Assembly: GCF_019802345.1 (NCBI RefSeq)
Contig: NZ_JAINDZ010000009.1
Location: 62,001 to 126,000, forward strand
Length of the DNA: 64,000 nt
Direction: 5' to 3'
Source of the DNA: Methylosinus sp. Sm6
GTDB taxonomy: Bacteria; Pseudomonadota; Alphaproteobacteria; Rhizobiales; Beijerinckiaceae
The notes under the pieces were generated by a model, which was not told the origin of the DNA, searched no databases, and saw only the letters and a program-made list of their open reading frames with translations. Below are positions 18,996 through 29,283 of the stretch, one piece after another. Within the stretch, counting starts at the first letter, position 1. Each line of letters starts with the position of its first letter. A program made the position numbers and the translations under genes.

Positions 18996-21900
18996 ACATA
19001 TCCGCTCCCTTCATCCACCGCCCGGTGGGAACGAGCCTGCTCGCGACAGCGGTGTTCCTGCTCGGAGCAGTGGCCTATTTCTTCCTTCCGGTGGCGAGCG
19101 TTCCCGCGGTCGATTTTCCGGCGATCGCGGTTTCGGCGGGACGCCCCGGCGCCGATCCGGCGACCATGGCCGCGACCGTCGCCGCGCCGCTGGAGCGACG
19201 CCTCGCCCGCATCGCCAGCGTCGATCAGCTCACATCGGCGAGCTCGCTCGGCTCCACCTCGATCATCGTGCAGTTCGACATAGACCGCAATATCGACGCG
19301 GCGGCGCGCGACGTGCAGGCGGCGATCAACGCCGCGGGCGCGGACATGCCCGGCGATCTGCCCGTGCTGCCCTTCTTCCGCAAGTTCAATCAGTCATCGA
19401 CGCCGGTCATGATCCTCGCTCTGACATCGAAGACACTGCCGACCAGCGTCATCTATGACGCGACCGACACGGTCGTCGCGCAGCGCATCTCGCAGATCCC
19501 GGGCATCGGCGAGGTGCGGGTGGCGGGCGCGGAGCAGCCGGCGATCCGCGTGCAGGTCGATCCGGCGCGGCTCGCGACAATGGGCATCGCCATGGACGAG
19601 GTCGCGAGCGCCATCGGCTCGGCCAATGTGCTGGCGCCCGTCGGCGCGCTCGACGGCGACGCGACAGCAATGACGCTCGGCGTCAATGATCAGCTCGCGA
19701 CGCCGCAGGACTTCCGCGACATCGTCGTCTCGTCGACGAATGGCGCCGTGGTCAAGCTCGGGGACATCGCCACGGTCGAGCGCGGCGTGCGCAACCGGCT
19801 CGCCGCCGGCTGGTACAACGGCCAGCCCGCGGTGCTGCTCGTGATCTCCAAGCAGGCCAACGCCAATGTCATCGCCACGGTCGAGCGGGTGAGAGAGCTG
19901 CTGCCCGAGCTGCAGCGCTGGATTCCGAGCGGCATCGACATCGCCATCATGTCCGACCGCACCCAGACCATTCGCGCCAGCGTCGCCGAAATTCAGCGCA
20001 CGCTGCTGTTGTCGGTCGGCATGGTGATGGCGGTCGTCTTTATCTTTCTTCGTCGCGCCGTGCCCACTTTCGCGGCCGGCGTGACCGTGCCGCTGTCGCT
20101 GGTCGGCGCCTGCGCGGCCATGTGGGCGGCGGGCTTCTCCGCCGATAATTTCTCGCTGATGGCGCTCACGATCGCCGTCGGCTTCGTCGTCGACGACGCA
20201 ATCGTGATGATCGAGGCGATCGAGACCAATGTCGAGCGCGGCATGGGTCGTCTGGAGGCAGCGCTCGCCGGCGCGCGCCAGATCGGCTTCACTGTCGTCT
20301 CGATCAGCCTGTCGCTGATCGCCGTGTTCGTGCCGCTGCTGTTCATGGGCGGGATCATGGGCCGGCTCTTGCGCGAGTTCTCGTTCACGCTGGCCTTCGC
20401 CATCGTCATCTCGACCTTCGTCTCGCTGACCGTGACGCCGATGATCTGCGCCCGCTTTCCGGTGCGCTCGCGGACTCCGACGCGCCTCGACAGAGCGGTG
20501 GAGGGCGCGCTCGCCGCGACGACCCGCTCCTATGCGCGGAGCCTGCGCCCGGTCGTCGATCATCCCTGGATCACGCTCGTCGCCATCGTCCTGACCATCG
20601 CCGCGACCGTCCAGCTCTATCGCACCATACCGAAGGGCAATCTGCCGCAGGACGACGTCGGCTTCCTCAACGGCGCGGCGCAGGCGGCGCCGGACGTCTC
20701 CTTCTCGGAAATGTCGCGTCTGCAAAAAGCGGTCGTCGCCGCCGCCAAGGAGGATCCGGATGTGATGAACGTCGCCTCTTTCATCGGCCCCGGGCGCCCC
20801 GGCTCGCCGTCCAATGAAGGACGCCTGTTCGTCGCCCTGAAGCCGATCGGCGAGCGCCATTCGTCGAGCCTCGAGGTGATGGCGCGCCTGCGCAAATCCT
20901 TCGCGCGGATCGCCGGGATCGAGGTGTTTTTGTTTCCCGCGCAGGATGTGAGCGTGGGAGGACGGCCGAGCAAGGCGCAATATCAGTTCACGCTCACGGC
21001 CGGCTCCGTGCAGGAGCTCGCGGAATGGACGCCGAAGTTGATCGAGCGCCTGCGGCGCGCTCCCGAGCTCGTCGACGTCTCCAGCGACCAGCAGCAAGGC
21101 GGCCTCAGCGCGAAGGTGGTGATCGACCGCACGGCGGCGTCACGCATGGGCGTCGCGATCAGCTCGATCGACGCGGCGCTGAACAGCGCCTTCGGCCAGC
21201 GCCAGGACTCGATCATCTACACGCAGCGCAATCAATATCGCGTCATCGTCGAGGCGCCGCTGTCGCGCCAGCGCGATCCCCGCGACCTCGCGGGGATTTA
21301 CGTGGCCGCCGCCGATGGGACCCAGGTGCGTCTCGACGCGCTCGCCCATGTCGAGCGCGGCCTCATGCCGCTCGTCGTCAATCACCAGGGCGTCTCGCCG
21401 GCGTCGACGATTACCTACAATGTCGCTCCCGGCCATATGCTGGAGGCCGCCAACGCCGCCGTGCTGCGGGTGGCGAATGAGCTGCGCATGCCGAGCAGCG
21501 TCCAGGCGGATTTCGCCGGCGACGCAAAAGAATTGTCCAAGCTGGCCTCGGGCGTCCCCTTGCTGATCGTCGCCGCCCTGCTCGCCGTCTACATCATTCT
21601 CGGCGTGCTCTATGAGAGCCTCGTCCATCCGGCGACGATCATCTCCACCCTGCCCTCGGCCGGCCTCGGCGCGCTGCTGGCGCTCGAGGCGTTCGGGGCG
21701 GAGTTCACCGTCATGGCGCTGATCGGCATTCTGCTGCTCATCGGCATCGTCAAGAAGAACGGCATCATGCTGGTCGATTTCGCGCTGCAGGCGGAGCGCG
21801 AGAAGGGGCTGTCGCCGCACGACGCGGCGCTGGAGGCGGCGGTCGAGCGATTCCGGCCGATCCTGATGACCACGCTCGCCGCCATGCTCGGAGCTCTGCC

Positions 21901-22090
21901 GCTCGCCTTCGCGAGCGGCGTCGGCGCGGAGATGCGGCGCCCGCTCGGCATCACCATCGTCGGCGGGCTGCTGCTCAGCCAGGCGCTGACGCTCTACACG
22001 ACGCCGGTGATCTATCTGCTGATGAGCAAGCTGCAGAGGCGCAGGCGGCCGAGGGAAAGCGCGCACGCGCCCGAAGCCGCGCGAGCCTGA
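18992..22090 (+). CDS. RND efflux permease, second of two (MdtC-like)
   Basis: 1032 residues from GTG 18992, which overlaps the preceding stop. It is a paralogue of the first permease: NISAPFIHRPVGTSLLATAVFLLG at the start, proton-relay motif VGFVVDDAIVMIEAIE, and GIVKKNGIMLVDFALQAE in the second half. The frame stays open far upstream through the first permease gene, but homology begins at this GTG. The last 20 residues are basic (KLQRRRRPRESAH). A double hairpin follows 2 bases after the stop and is the probable end of the operon. Confidence 0.94.
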   Translation: MNISAPFIHRPVGTSLLATAVFLLGAVAYFFLPVASVPAVDFPAIAVSAGRPGADPATMAATVAAPLERRLARIASVDQLTSASSLGSTSIIVQFDIDRNIDAAARDVQAAINAAGADMPGDLPVLPFFRKFNQSSTPVMILALTSKTLPTSVIYDATDTVVAQRISQIPGIGEVRVAGAEQPAIRVQVDPARLATMGIAMDEVASAIGSANVLAPVGALDGDATAMTLGVNDQLATPQDFRDIVVSSTNGAVVKLGDIATVERGVRNRLAAGWYNGQPAVLLVISKQANANVIATVERVRELLPELQRWIPSGIDIAIMSDRTQTIRASVAEIQRTLLLSVGMVMAVVFIFLRRAVPTFAAGVTVPLSLVGACAAMWAAGFSADNFSLMALTIAVGFVVDDAIVMIEAIETNVERGMGRLEAALAGARQIGFTVVSISLSLIAVFVPLLFMGGIMGRLLREFSFTLAFAIVISTFVSLTVTPMICARFPVRSRTPTRLDRAVEGALAATTRSYARSLRPVVDHPWITLVAIVLTIAATVQLYRTIPKGNLPQDDVGFLNGAAQAAPDVSFSEMSRLQKAVVAAAKEDPDVMNVASFIGPGRPGSPSNEGRLFVALKPIGERHSSSLEVMARLRKSFARIAGIEVFLFPAQDVSVGGRPSKAQYQFTLTAGSVQELAEWTPKLIERLRRAPELVDVSSDQQQGGLSAKVVIDRTAASRMGVAISSIDAALNSAFGQRQDSIIYTQRNQYRVIVEAPLSRQRDPRDLAGIYVAAADGTQVRLDALAHVERGLMPLVVNHQGVSPASTITYNVAPGHMLEAANAAVLRVANELRMPSSVQADFAGDAKELSKLASGVPLLIVAALLAVYIILGVLYESLVHPATIISTLPSAGLGALLALEAFGAEFTVMALIGILLLIGIVKKNGIMLVDFALQAEREKGLSPHDAALEAAVERFRPILMTTLAAMLGALPLAFASGVGAEMRRPLGITIVGGLLLSQALTLYTTPVIYLLMSKLQRRRRPRESAHAPEAARA

Positions 22091-22092
22091 GG

Positions 22093-22141
22093 CGACTGCC
22101 GCAGCTCGGCAGTCGGAAATAGGCAGTCGGCGGCGACTGCC
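22093..22141. terminator. Two adjacent hairpins made of four alternating CGACTGCC/GGCAGTCG blocks
   Basis: CGACTGCCG (22093-22101) pairs with CGGCAGTCG (22107-22115), and GGCAGTCG (22122-22129) pairs with CGACTGCC (22134-22141). All four arms are mutually compatible, so alternative pairings are possible. Position right after the efflux operon suggests a transcript end, though there is no T-run after either hairpin. Confidence 0.5.
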
Positions 22142-22207
22142 GATCGCCGACCGCCATTGAAACAGCATTGGAGCATTTCATTCGCGGCGCCGCCTAAAGG
22201 GACGCGG

Positions 22208-22495
22208 TCAATGCGCCGAGGAGGGCCGCGTTTCGAAGAAGAGCCTCAGCACGTGGAGATCGCCGCAATCCTCCACTGGGACGTGCCAGAATTTGGAGCC
22301 GAACTCGGGAAAAAGCGCCATCGGCAGGTGAATTTCCGTCAGCCGCTTCTGCTTGCCGAAGCCCTCGATCATGGCGCTGCCGAGCAGATCCAGCAGATCC
22401 TCGAGCCGTTCGGGCACCTTCGTCACGGTGAGGGTGGTCGTGCTCGACAGCGGCACCGCTTTGTCGAATAAGCGTTCGTAATCCGCAGGCTTCAT
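22208..22495 (-). CDS. Hypothetical protein, 95 residues
   Basis: I do not recognise the family. The sequence is soluble and of mixed charge, with a Leu-rich helix (ERLEDLLDLLGSAMIEGFG) and an aromatic C-terminal half (MALFPEFGSKFWHVPV, LHVLRLFFETRP). No signal peptide or membrane helix is apparent. The alternative frame from 22538 gives an Arg/Ala-rich product typical of a shadow. The ribosome-binding context of ATG 22495 is weak. It lies alone between the efflux operon and bluB. The 179 bases before bluB are slightly AT-rich and hold nothing I recognise. Confidence 0.5.
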   Translation of the reverse strand: MKPADYERLFDKAVPLSSTTTLTVTKVPERLEDLLDLLGSAMIEGFGKQKRLTEIHLPMALFPEFGSKFWHVPVEDCGDLHVLRLFFETRPSSAH

Positions 22496-22674
22496 CGTCC
22501 GACCCCGCTTTCAACGGCTCTGCTAAAGCAATATCCATGCCGCCACTGGAACCCCAACCAGCGATCGAGGGCGGTCCTCACGATCGTCCAATCGCTGGAG
22601 CGTGGCCGCACAGCAGGCGACTCGTTCGTTACATTTTATTGAAGCGAATGTGACCAAATTCGAGCGGACGCGGC

Positions 22675-23850
<1,176 letters not shown>

Positions 23851-24255
23851 ATGAAGCGGTTGTGGATTTGCGCGTCGATCCTCGCGGCCCCCGCGGCGGC
23901 GGGAGCGGCGGACGCCGATCCGATCGGCAAATGGCGCGTCGCCGACGGCACGGCGCTTGTCCAGATCAGCCGCTGCGGCCCGGCCATGTGCGGCAAGATC
24001 TCCTGGATGGCCGAGAAGGGCGTCGACGAGAACAATCCCGATCCGCGCCAGCGCAGTCGTTCGCTGCTCGGCCTGCCGATTCTCAGCGTCGAGCCCAAGG
24101 GCGCGAACCTCTGGTCCGGCACGATCTACAACGCCAAGGACGGCCAGAACTACTCGGCCAATCTCGCGCTGCGCAGCGAAACCGTGCTGCGGCTCGAGGG
24201 CTGTCTCTCCGGAACGAAGATCTGCGGCGCCGAAGATTGGACGCGGGTGAAGTGA
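23851..24255 (+). CDS. DUF2147 periplasmic protein, second copy
   Basis: 134 residues with signal peptide MKRLWICASILAAPAAAGAA. The family core begins DPIGKWRVADG and continues with ISRCGPAMCGKI, the NPDPRQRSRSLLGLPIL segment, LWSGTIYNAKDGQNYSANL and LEGCLSGTKICGAEDW. Compared with the copy at 12421 it contains the full-length LLG..IL region and is closer to the family consensus. GGAG precedes ATG 23851. No partner gene is obvious. Confidence 0.87.
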   Translation: MKRLWICASILAAPAAAGAADADPIGKWRVADGTALVQISRCGPAMCGKISWMAEKGVDENNPDPRQRSRSLLGLPILSVEPKGANLWSGTIYNAKDGQNYSANLALRSETVLRLEGCLSGTKICGAEDWTRVK

Positions 24256-24317
24256 GATTCCATTTCATTTCTCGCTTCACCCGCAGCGCCCAGCGCGGAG
24301 AAGCCTCGAGAACGCCA

Positions 24318-24698
24318 TTAACATTGTCCGAATATGCCGCAGTTTATGATAAACCCTGCGATAGGCACCATTATTAGCCCGGCCCCGATGCTTTCATATA
24401 AAGCAAATACGCTATATCTTGCTATAATCCGCATGTCGTTTTCAGATATTCCGTATCTGCTGCTTTCAGCTGCAATATTTAAAAACAAATTATTTGAAGT
24501 CATAAAAAATACATGATAGACTTTTTTAGCGTCTGCCTCGCATTTTCGCCCTGCGAGACGCGCATTTAAAATATAAATACAATTCAGGATTAAAAATGCG
24601 ACGAGTATAATACAGAATAACCACTGCTTTTGACTGATCATAGCCAAGCTTAACGCGCCTTGCTCCGCATAATGCAGCGACGCAGACACGGAGTTCAT
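24318..24698 (-). CDS. AT-rich membrane-protein ORF, probably acquired
   Basis: 126 residues of unknown family. There are two predicted membrane helices: about 25-48 (QWLFCIILVAFLILNCIYIL) and about 103-122 (GAGLIMVPIAGFIINCGIF), with a soluble stretch between. GC is about 39% by hand count over 24301-24660, far below its neighbours, and codons such as ATA, TTA and AAA are frequent. A GGGAG lies 11 bases before ATG 24698. Base composition suggests recent transfer; no integrase, transposase or terminal repeat is visible. It may also be a fragment of a larger foreign gene. Confidence 0.45.
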   Translation of the reverse strand: MNSVSASLHYAEQGALSLAMISQKQWLFCIILVAFLILNCIYILNARLAGRKCEADAKKVYHVFFMTSNNLFLNIAAESSRYGISENDMRIIARYSVFALYESIGAGLIMVPIAGFIINCGIFGQC

Positions 24699-24777
24699 TT
24701 AAGTTACGCTCCCACTTGTCTTATGCTGAGCGGGCAGCCTTGGACTCGACGGAGCGTCGACGCTACAGCGCCCCATC

Positions 24778-27700
24778 TCATTCCGCCGCCAGCTTCACAT
24801 CCGCCCGCGCATTGTGAAATTCGCCCGAGAGCCGCGCGATCTCCGCCCGCGCCTCCTGCGCATGACGCGCGCGAATATGGCCGAAGCCGCGGATCTTCTC
24901 CGGAATGCGCGCCAGCGCGAGGGCCGTCGCATGATTGGCCGGCGAAAGATGCGGCAGAATATCGTCGAGCAGCGCCTGATAATCGGCGAGCATCTTGCGC
25001 TCGGCGATGCGATCGCTGTCCGGACGGAACGGATCGAAGATGGTGCCGCGCAGGCCCTTCAGCCGCGCGAGCAGCTTCAGCACATGGAACATCCAGGGCC
25101 CGAAGGTGATCTTGCGCGAGCCGCCAATGTCGTTCTTGCATTGGAACGACACCAGATTGGGCGCGAGATGCAGCTCCATGCGCAGATCGCCCTCGAACAT
25201 TTCGTCGAGCTGCCGCTTGAACGAGCCGTCGGTATAGAGCCGCGCGACCTCGAACTCGTCCTTGGGCGACATCAGCTTGAACAGATTGCGCGCCACCGCC
25301 TCGGTGAGCGCGCTCGCGCCGGGCAGGCGCTCCTTCTCGAGCCGCCGCACCGCCTCGACGCGCGAGCGGTAGCGCGCCGCATAGGCGGCGTTCTGATAAT
25401 CGGTGAGAAAAGCGACGCGGCGCTCGATCACTTCGTCCAGCGTGCGCGAGAGATCGCGCGTCTCATTGCGGGCGCGCAGCGAGGCGACCACGGCCGTGAC
25501 GCTCGAAAGATCATGCGCGGCGCGCCGGCCCCAGGCGAAGGCCGAATGATTCATCGCCACCGCCTCGCCATTGAGCTCGATGGCGCGCAGCAGCGCGGCT
25601 TCCGACAACGGCAGATAGCCCTTCTGCCAGGCGTAGCCGAGCATGAACATATTGGCGGCGATGGAATCGCCGAGCAGCGCCAGCGCCAGCTCCGTCACAT
25701 CGAGGAAATCGGCGCGATCGCCGGCCGCGTCGCGGATCGCCTGCTCGATGCGCTCGGCCGGCAGAGTGAAATCCGGGTCGCGCTCGATATCGCCGGGAAA
25801 GACCTGGGCGCGATTGACGAGCGCGAAGCTGCGCTCCTGGTCGATCGCCGAGAGCACCTGGCGCGCGCCGGCGACGACGAGATCGCAGCCGAGCACGAGA
25901 TCGGCCTCGCCGGCGGCGATGCGGATCGCATGGACGTCGTCGCGCGTGCGGCCGATCTTCACATGGCAATAGACCGCCCCGCCCTTCTGCGCGAGGCCGG
26001 CCATGTCGATGACGCCGACGCCCTTGCCCTCGAGATGCGCCGCCATGCCGAGAATGGCGCTGACCGTGACGACGCCGGTGCCGCCCATGCCGGCGACCAG
26101 CACGCCATAGGGCGTGCGGCCGATCTCCGGCACGACCGGATCAGGCGGCGCCGGACATTGCGTCTCGCTCGGCAGCGCCGCCTTCTTCATGCGCGCGCCA
26201 TGCACGGTGACGAAGCTCGGACAAAAGCCCTCGAGGCAGGAGAGATCCTTGTTGCAGCTCGACTGATCGATGCGGCGCTTGCGGCCGAACTCGGTCTCGA
26301 GCGGCTGCACCGACACGCAATTGGAGGCGCGGCCGCAGTCGCCGCAGCCTTCGCAGACGAGCTCGTTGATGACGACGCGCACGTCGGGGTCGGGATATTC
26401 GCCGCGCTTCCGCCCGCGCCGCTTCTCGGTCGCGCAGGTCTGATCATAGATCAGCACGGTGACGCCCTCGGTCGCGGCGAGCTCGCTCTGCACGCGATTG
26501 ATGACGTTGCGGTGGTGAATTTCGAGTCCCGGCGGCCATTGGATGTCGGCCGAATATTTGTGCGGCTCGTCCGAAACGAGCGCGATTTTGGCGACGCCCT
26601 CGGCCGCGACCTGATGGGCGATGGCCTCCACGGTCAGCTCGCCCTCATGCTTCTGGCCGCCGGTCATGGCGACCACGCCATTGAAGAGAATCTTGAAGGT
26701 GATGTTGGTCCTGGTGGCGACGGCGAAGCGGATGGCGAGCGAGCCGGAATGATTATAGGTGCCGTCGCCGAGATTCTGGAACACATGCTTGCGCGTCGAG
26801 AACGGCGCCTCGCCGATCCAATTGGCGCCCTCGCCGCCCATATGGGTGTAGCCCTCGGTCGAGCGGTCCATCCATTGCGCCATGTAATGGCAGCCGATGC
26901 CGGTATAGGCGCGCGCGCCCTCCGGCACATGGGTCGAGGTGCTGTGCGGACAGCCGGAGCAGAAATGCGGCACGCGCACGGCGACGTCGCTCATCGCTTT
27001 GCGCCGCGCCTGCAGCCGCTCGAGCCGCACGACGCGCTGCTCGAGCTCGTCGCTGCGATAGTATTTCAGCAAGCGGCGGCCGATGGCGATCGCAATGTCA
27101 TTGGCGTCGAGCGAGCCCTTGACCGGGAACAGCCATTCGCCTCGCTCGTCCTTCTTGCCGATGCACACGGGCTGATGCGCGGCGCCATAGAGCTGCTCGC
27201 GCAATTGCACCTCGATCAGCGAGCGCTTCTCCTCGACGACGATGACGAGATCGAGCCCGCGCACGAACTCGCGCAGGCCTTGCGGCTCGAGCGGCCAGGG
27301 GCAGGCGATCTTGTAGAGGCGCAGGCCGTATTCATTGGCCCTGACCTCGTCTATGCCGAGATCGTCCATCGCCTGGCGCACGTCGAGATAGGACTTGCCG
27401 ACGGTGATGACGCCGATCTTGGCGTTCGGCCCGCCGGAGGTCACGATGCGGTTGATCCGGTTGGAGCGGATCCAGGCGAGCATGGCGTCGCGCTTGCTCT
27501 CCTGCATGCGCTCTTCCTGCGCCAGCACCGGATCGCGCGGACGAATGTTCAGCCCGCCCGGCGGCATGAGAAAATCGAGCGGCGCCACCGGACGCACGCG
27601 GTCGAGCGAGCCGTCGACCGAGGCTGTCGACTCCACCGTGTCCTTGATGAGCTTCAGGCCGACCCACACGCCCGCAAAGCGCGACAGATGGAAGCCCATG

Positions 27701-28287
27701 AGGCCATAGTCGAGAATCTCCTGCACGCCGGCGGGCGCGAGGATCGGCATCATCACATCGACGAAATGATATTCCGATTGGTGCGCCGTGGTGGAGGACT
27801 CGGCCGTATGATCGTCGCCCATCAACGCCAGCACGCCGCCGCGCGAAGACGTTCCCGCGAGATTGACGTGGCGAAGCGCATCGCCGCTGCGGTCGACGCC
27901 CGGTCCTTTGCCGTACCAGACGGAGAACACGCCGTCATATTTGCCTTCGCCGCGCATCTCCGCCTGCTGCGCGCCCCAGATGGCGGTCGCGGCCAAGTCC
28001 TCGTTGAGGCCCGGCATGAACAAGATGTCGTTCTTCTCGAACAGCGCCTTGGCGCGATGGAGCTGCGCGTCCATGCCGCCGAGCGGCGAGCCGCGATAGC
28101 CGGAGACGAAGCCGGCCGTGCGCAGGCCGACGCGCCGATCCAGCTCCTTCTGCATCAGCAGCAGGCGAACGACCGCTTGCGTGCCGTTGAGGAGCGCCAG
28201 AGGCTTGGAAAGATCGAAACGGTCGGCGAGAGACACATCGCCCGAGGCGGGGCCGGTTTTTCCGTGGCCGGCGATCACATCCGCCAT
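24778..28287 (-). CDS. Indolepyruvate ferredoxin oxidoreductase, fused form
   Basis: Thiamine-diphosphate and iron-sulphur enzyme that oxidatively decarboxylates aryl-pyruvates to acyl-CoA with ferredoxin-like acceptors. The 1169 residues join all domains in one chain. The N-terminal pyrimidine-binding part has GYRGSPLGGMD and GDDHTAESSTTAHQSEY. The diphosphate-binding part spans TGIGCHYMAQWMDRSTEG to GDGTYNHSGSLA. The cluster region is CEGCGDCGRASNC ... CNKDLSCLEGFCP, and the C-terminal gamma domain starts GVLVAGMGGTGVVTVSAIL. ATG 28287 is preceded by GGAGAGGA at good spacing. Such fused enzymes occur in aerobic proteobacteria in amino-acid breakdown. Confidence 0.92.
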   Translation of the reverse strand: MADVIAGHGKTGPASGDVSLADRFDLSKPLALLNGTQAVVRLLLMQKELDRRVGLRTAGFVSGYRGSPLGGMDAQLHRAKALFEKNDILFMPGLNEDLAATAIWGAQQAEMRGEGKYDGVFSVWYGKGPGVDRSGDALRHVNLAGTSSRGGVLALMGDDHTAESSTTAHQSEYHFVDVMMPILAPAGVQEILDYGLMGFHLSRFAGVWVGLKLIKDTVESTASVDGSLDRVRPVAPLDFLMPPGGLNIRPRDPVLAQEERMQESKRDAMLAWIRSNRINRIVTSGGPNAKIGVITVGKSYLDVRQAMDDLGIDEVRANEYGLRLYKIACPWPLEPQGLREFVRGLDLVIVVEEKRSLIEVQLREQLYGAAHQPVCIGKKDERGEWLFPVKGSLDANDIAIAIGRRLLKYYRSDELEQRVVRLERLQARRKAMSDVAVRVPHFCSGCPHSTSTHVPEGARAYTGIGCHYMAQWMDRSTEGYTHMGGEGANWIGEAPFSTRKHVFQNLGDGTYNHSGSLAIRFAVATRTNITFKILFNGVVAMTGGQKHEGELTVEAIAHQVAAEGVAKIALVSDEPHKYSADIQWPPGLEIHHRNVINRVQSELAATEGVTVLIYDQTCATEKRRGRKRGEYPDPDVRVVINELVCEGCGDCGRASNCVSVQPLETEFGRKRRIDQSSCNKDLSCLEGFCPSFVTVHGARMKKAALPSETQCPAPPDPVVPEIGRTPYGVLVAGMGGTGVVTVSAILGMAAHLEGKGVGVIDMAGLAQKGGAVYCHVKIGRTRDDVHAIRIAAGEADLVLGCDLVVAGARQVLSAIDQERSFALVNRAQVFPGDIERDPDFTLPAERIEQAIRDAAGDRADFLDVTELALALLGDSIAANMFMLGYAWQKGYLPLSEAALLRAIELNGEAVAMNHSAFAWGRRAAHDLSSVTAVVASLRARNETRDLSRTLDEVIERRVAFLTDYQNAAYAARYRSRVEAVRRLEKERLPGASALTEAVARNLFKLMSPKDEFEVARLYTDGSFKRQLDEMFEGDLRMELHLAPNLVSFQCKNDIGGSRKITFGPWMFHVLKLLARLKGLRGTIFDPFRPDSDRIAERKMLADYQALLDDILPHLSPANHATALALARIPEKIRGFGHIRARHAQEARAEIARLSGEFHNARADVKLAAE

Positions 28288-28641
28288 ACGAATCCTCTCC
28301 TGCAAGTCACGACGCCCGATGCGGCGCGAGCGCGTCGCGCTCCGCTCGGCTTCGAGCTACGCTGTACTGAACAACGACGGCTTCGTCGTGACGGCGCGAG
28401 GCCCGCGGTCGCCCTCTCGGCTTGTCGCGGGACCGTCGCCCGTGCCATTATACGGCGCCGCGGCGGACGCCTTCAAGCGAGGACGAGCCGCAGGCTGCGC
28501 CGGGTCGCCTTCTCCCGCGAAGCGGATTCGCGCGTCGAGTGTTCCGCGGCGCGACCATGGCGCCGGATCGCCTTGTTCGGCCCCTATTCTGGCGGCGATT
28601 CGCTCGAGTTCCCGATCGGCCCAACCGGAGGTGCGCGGCTC
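28288..28641. other. Divergent intergenic region
   Basis: 354 bases between the oxidoreductase gene and the DUF1007/NicO pair. A small hairpin (ACGACG-GCTT-CGTCGT) lies near 28375-28391. No riboswitch, repeat or reading frame with support was found; metal-responsive control of the downstream pair would act here. Confidence 0.4.
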
Positions 28642-29283
28642 ATGCGTTCGAAATTGCCCGGCGTTCTGGCGGTTTTCCTCGCTCTGCTTCCCGGCCTCGC
28701 GCTGGCGCATCCGCATGTGTGGGTCGCGGTGCGCAGCGAGGTGGCGTTCACGCCGGACGGGAAAATTCGGGGCGTGCGCCACGCCTGGACCTTCGATGAA
28801 ATGTATTCGGCCTTCGCCCTGCAGGGCCTCGGCAAGGACGGCAAGCCGCCGACGCGCGAGGAGCTGGCGCCTATCGCCAAGGTCAACGCCGACTCGCTGG
28901 CGGAGTTCGAGTATTTCACCTTCGCCAAATACGACAACGCCAAGGCGAGCTTCGGACCGCCCGAGGACGTTTTTCTCGAGGCCGACGACAAGAAGATCGT
29001 GACGATGCATTTCGTGCTGCCGCTCGAAAAGCCCGTGTCGGCGCGCAAGCCCTTCTCCTTCCAGGTCTACGATCCGACCTATTTCGTCGCTTTCGATTTC
29101 GAGAAGCAAAATCCGGTCGCTCTCGCCGCCGCGCCGTCCGGCTGCTCGACCAGCCTCGTGCAGCCCAAGCCCTTGCTCGCGACGGAAACGCAGAAGCTCA
29201 GCGAAGCTTTTTTCAGCAATATGTCGCCGGGCGCGGATTTCGGCATCAAGCTCGCGACGCGGGTCGTGGTGGCCTGTCCGTGA
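28642..29283 (+). CDS. DUF1007 periplasmic protein of a metal uptake/export pair
   Basis: 213 residues. A signal peptide (LPGVLAVFLALLPGLALA) is followed by HPHVWV, the family hallmark right at the mature N-terminus, then FDEMYSAFALQG and VYDPTYFVAFDFE. DUF1007 proteins are usually encoded next to NicO/RcnA-type transporters, as here, and are thought to bind the metal in the periplasm. GGAGG precedes ATG 28642 by nine bases. The stop overlaps the transporter GTG, so the two are translated together. Confidence 0.88.
   Translation: MRSKLPGVLAVFLALLPGLALAHPHVWVAVRSEVAFTPDGKIRGVRHAWTFDEMYSAFALQGLGKDGKPPTREELAPIAKVNADSLAEFEYFTFAKYDNAKASFGPPEDVFLEADDKKIVTMHFVLPLEKPVSARKPFSFQVYDPTYFVAFDFEKQNPVALAAAPSGCSTSLVQPKPLLATETQKLSEAFFSNMSPGADFGIKLATRVVVACP

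Noticed and set aside
24814..28641. Long plus-strand frame running into the DUF1007 gene
   Set aside because: Only the last 213 codons carry a signal peptide and family homology; the rest is antisense to the oxidoreductase gene and lacks domain features.
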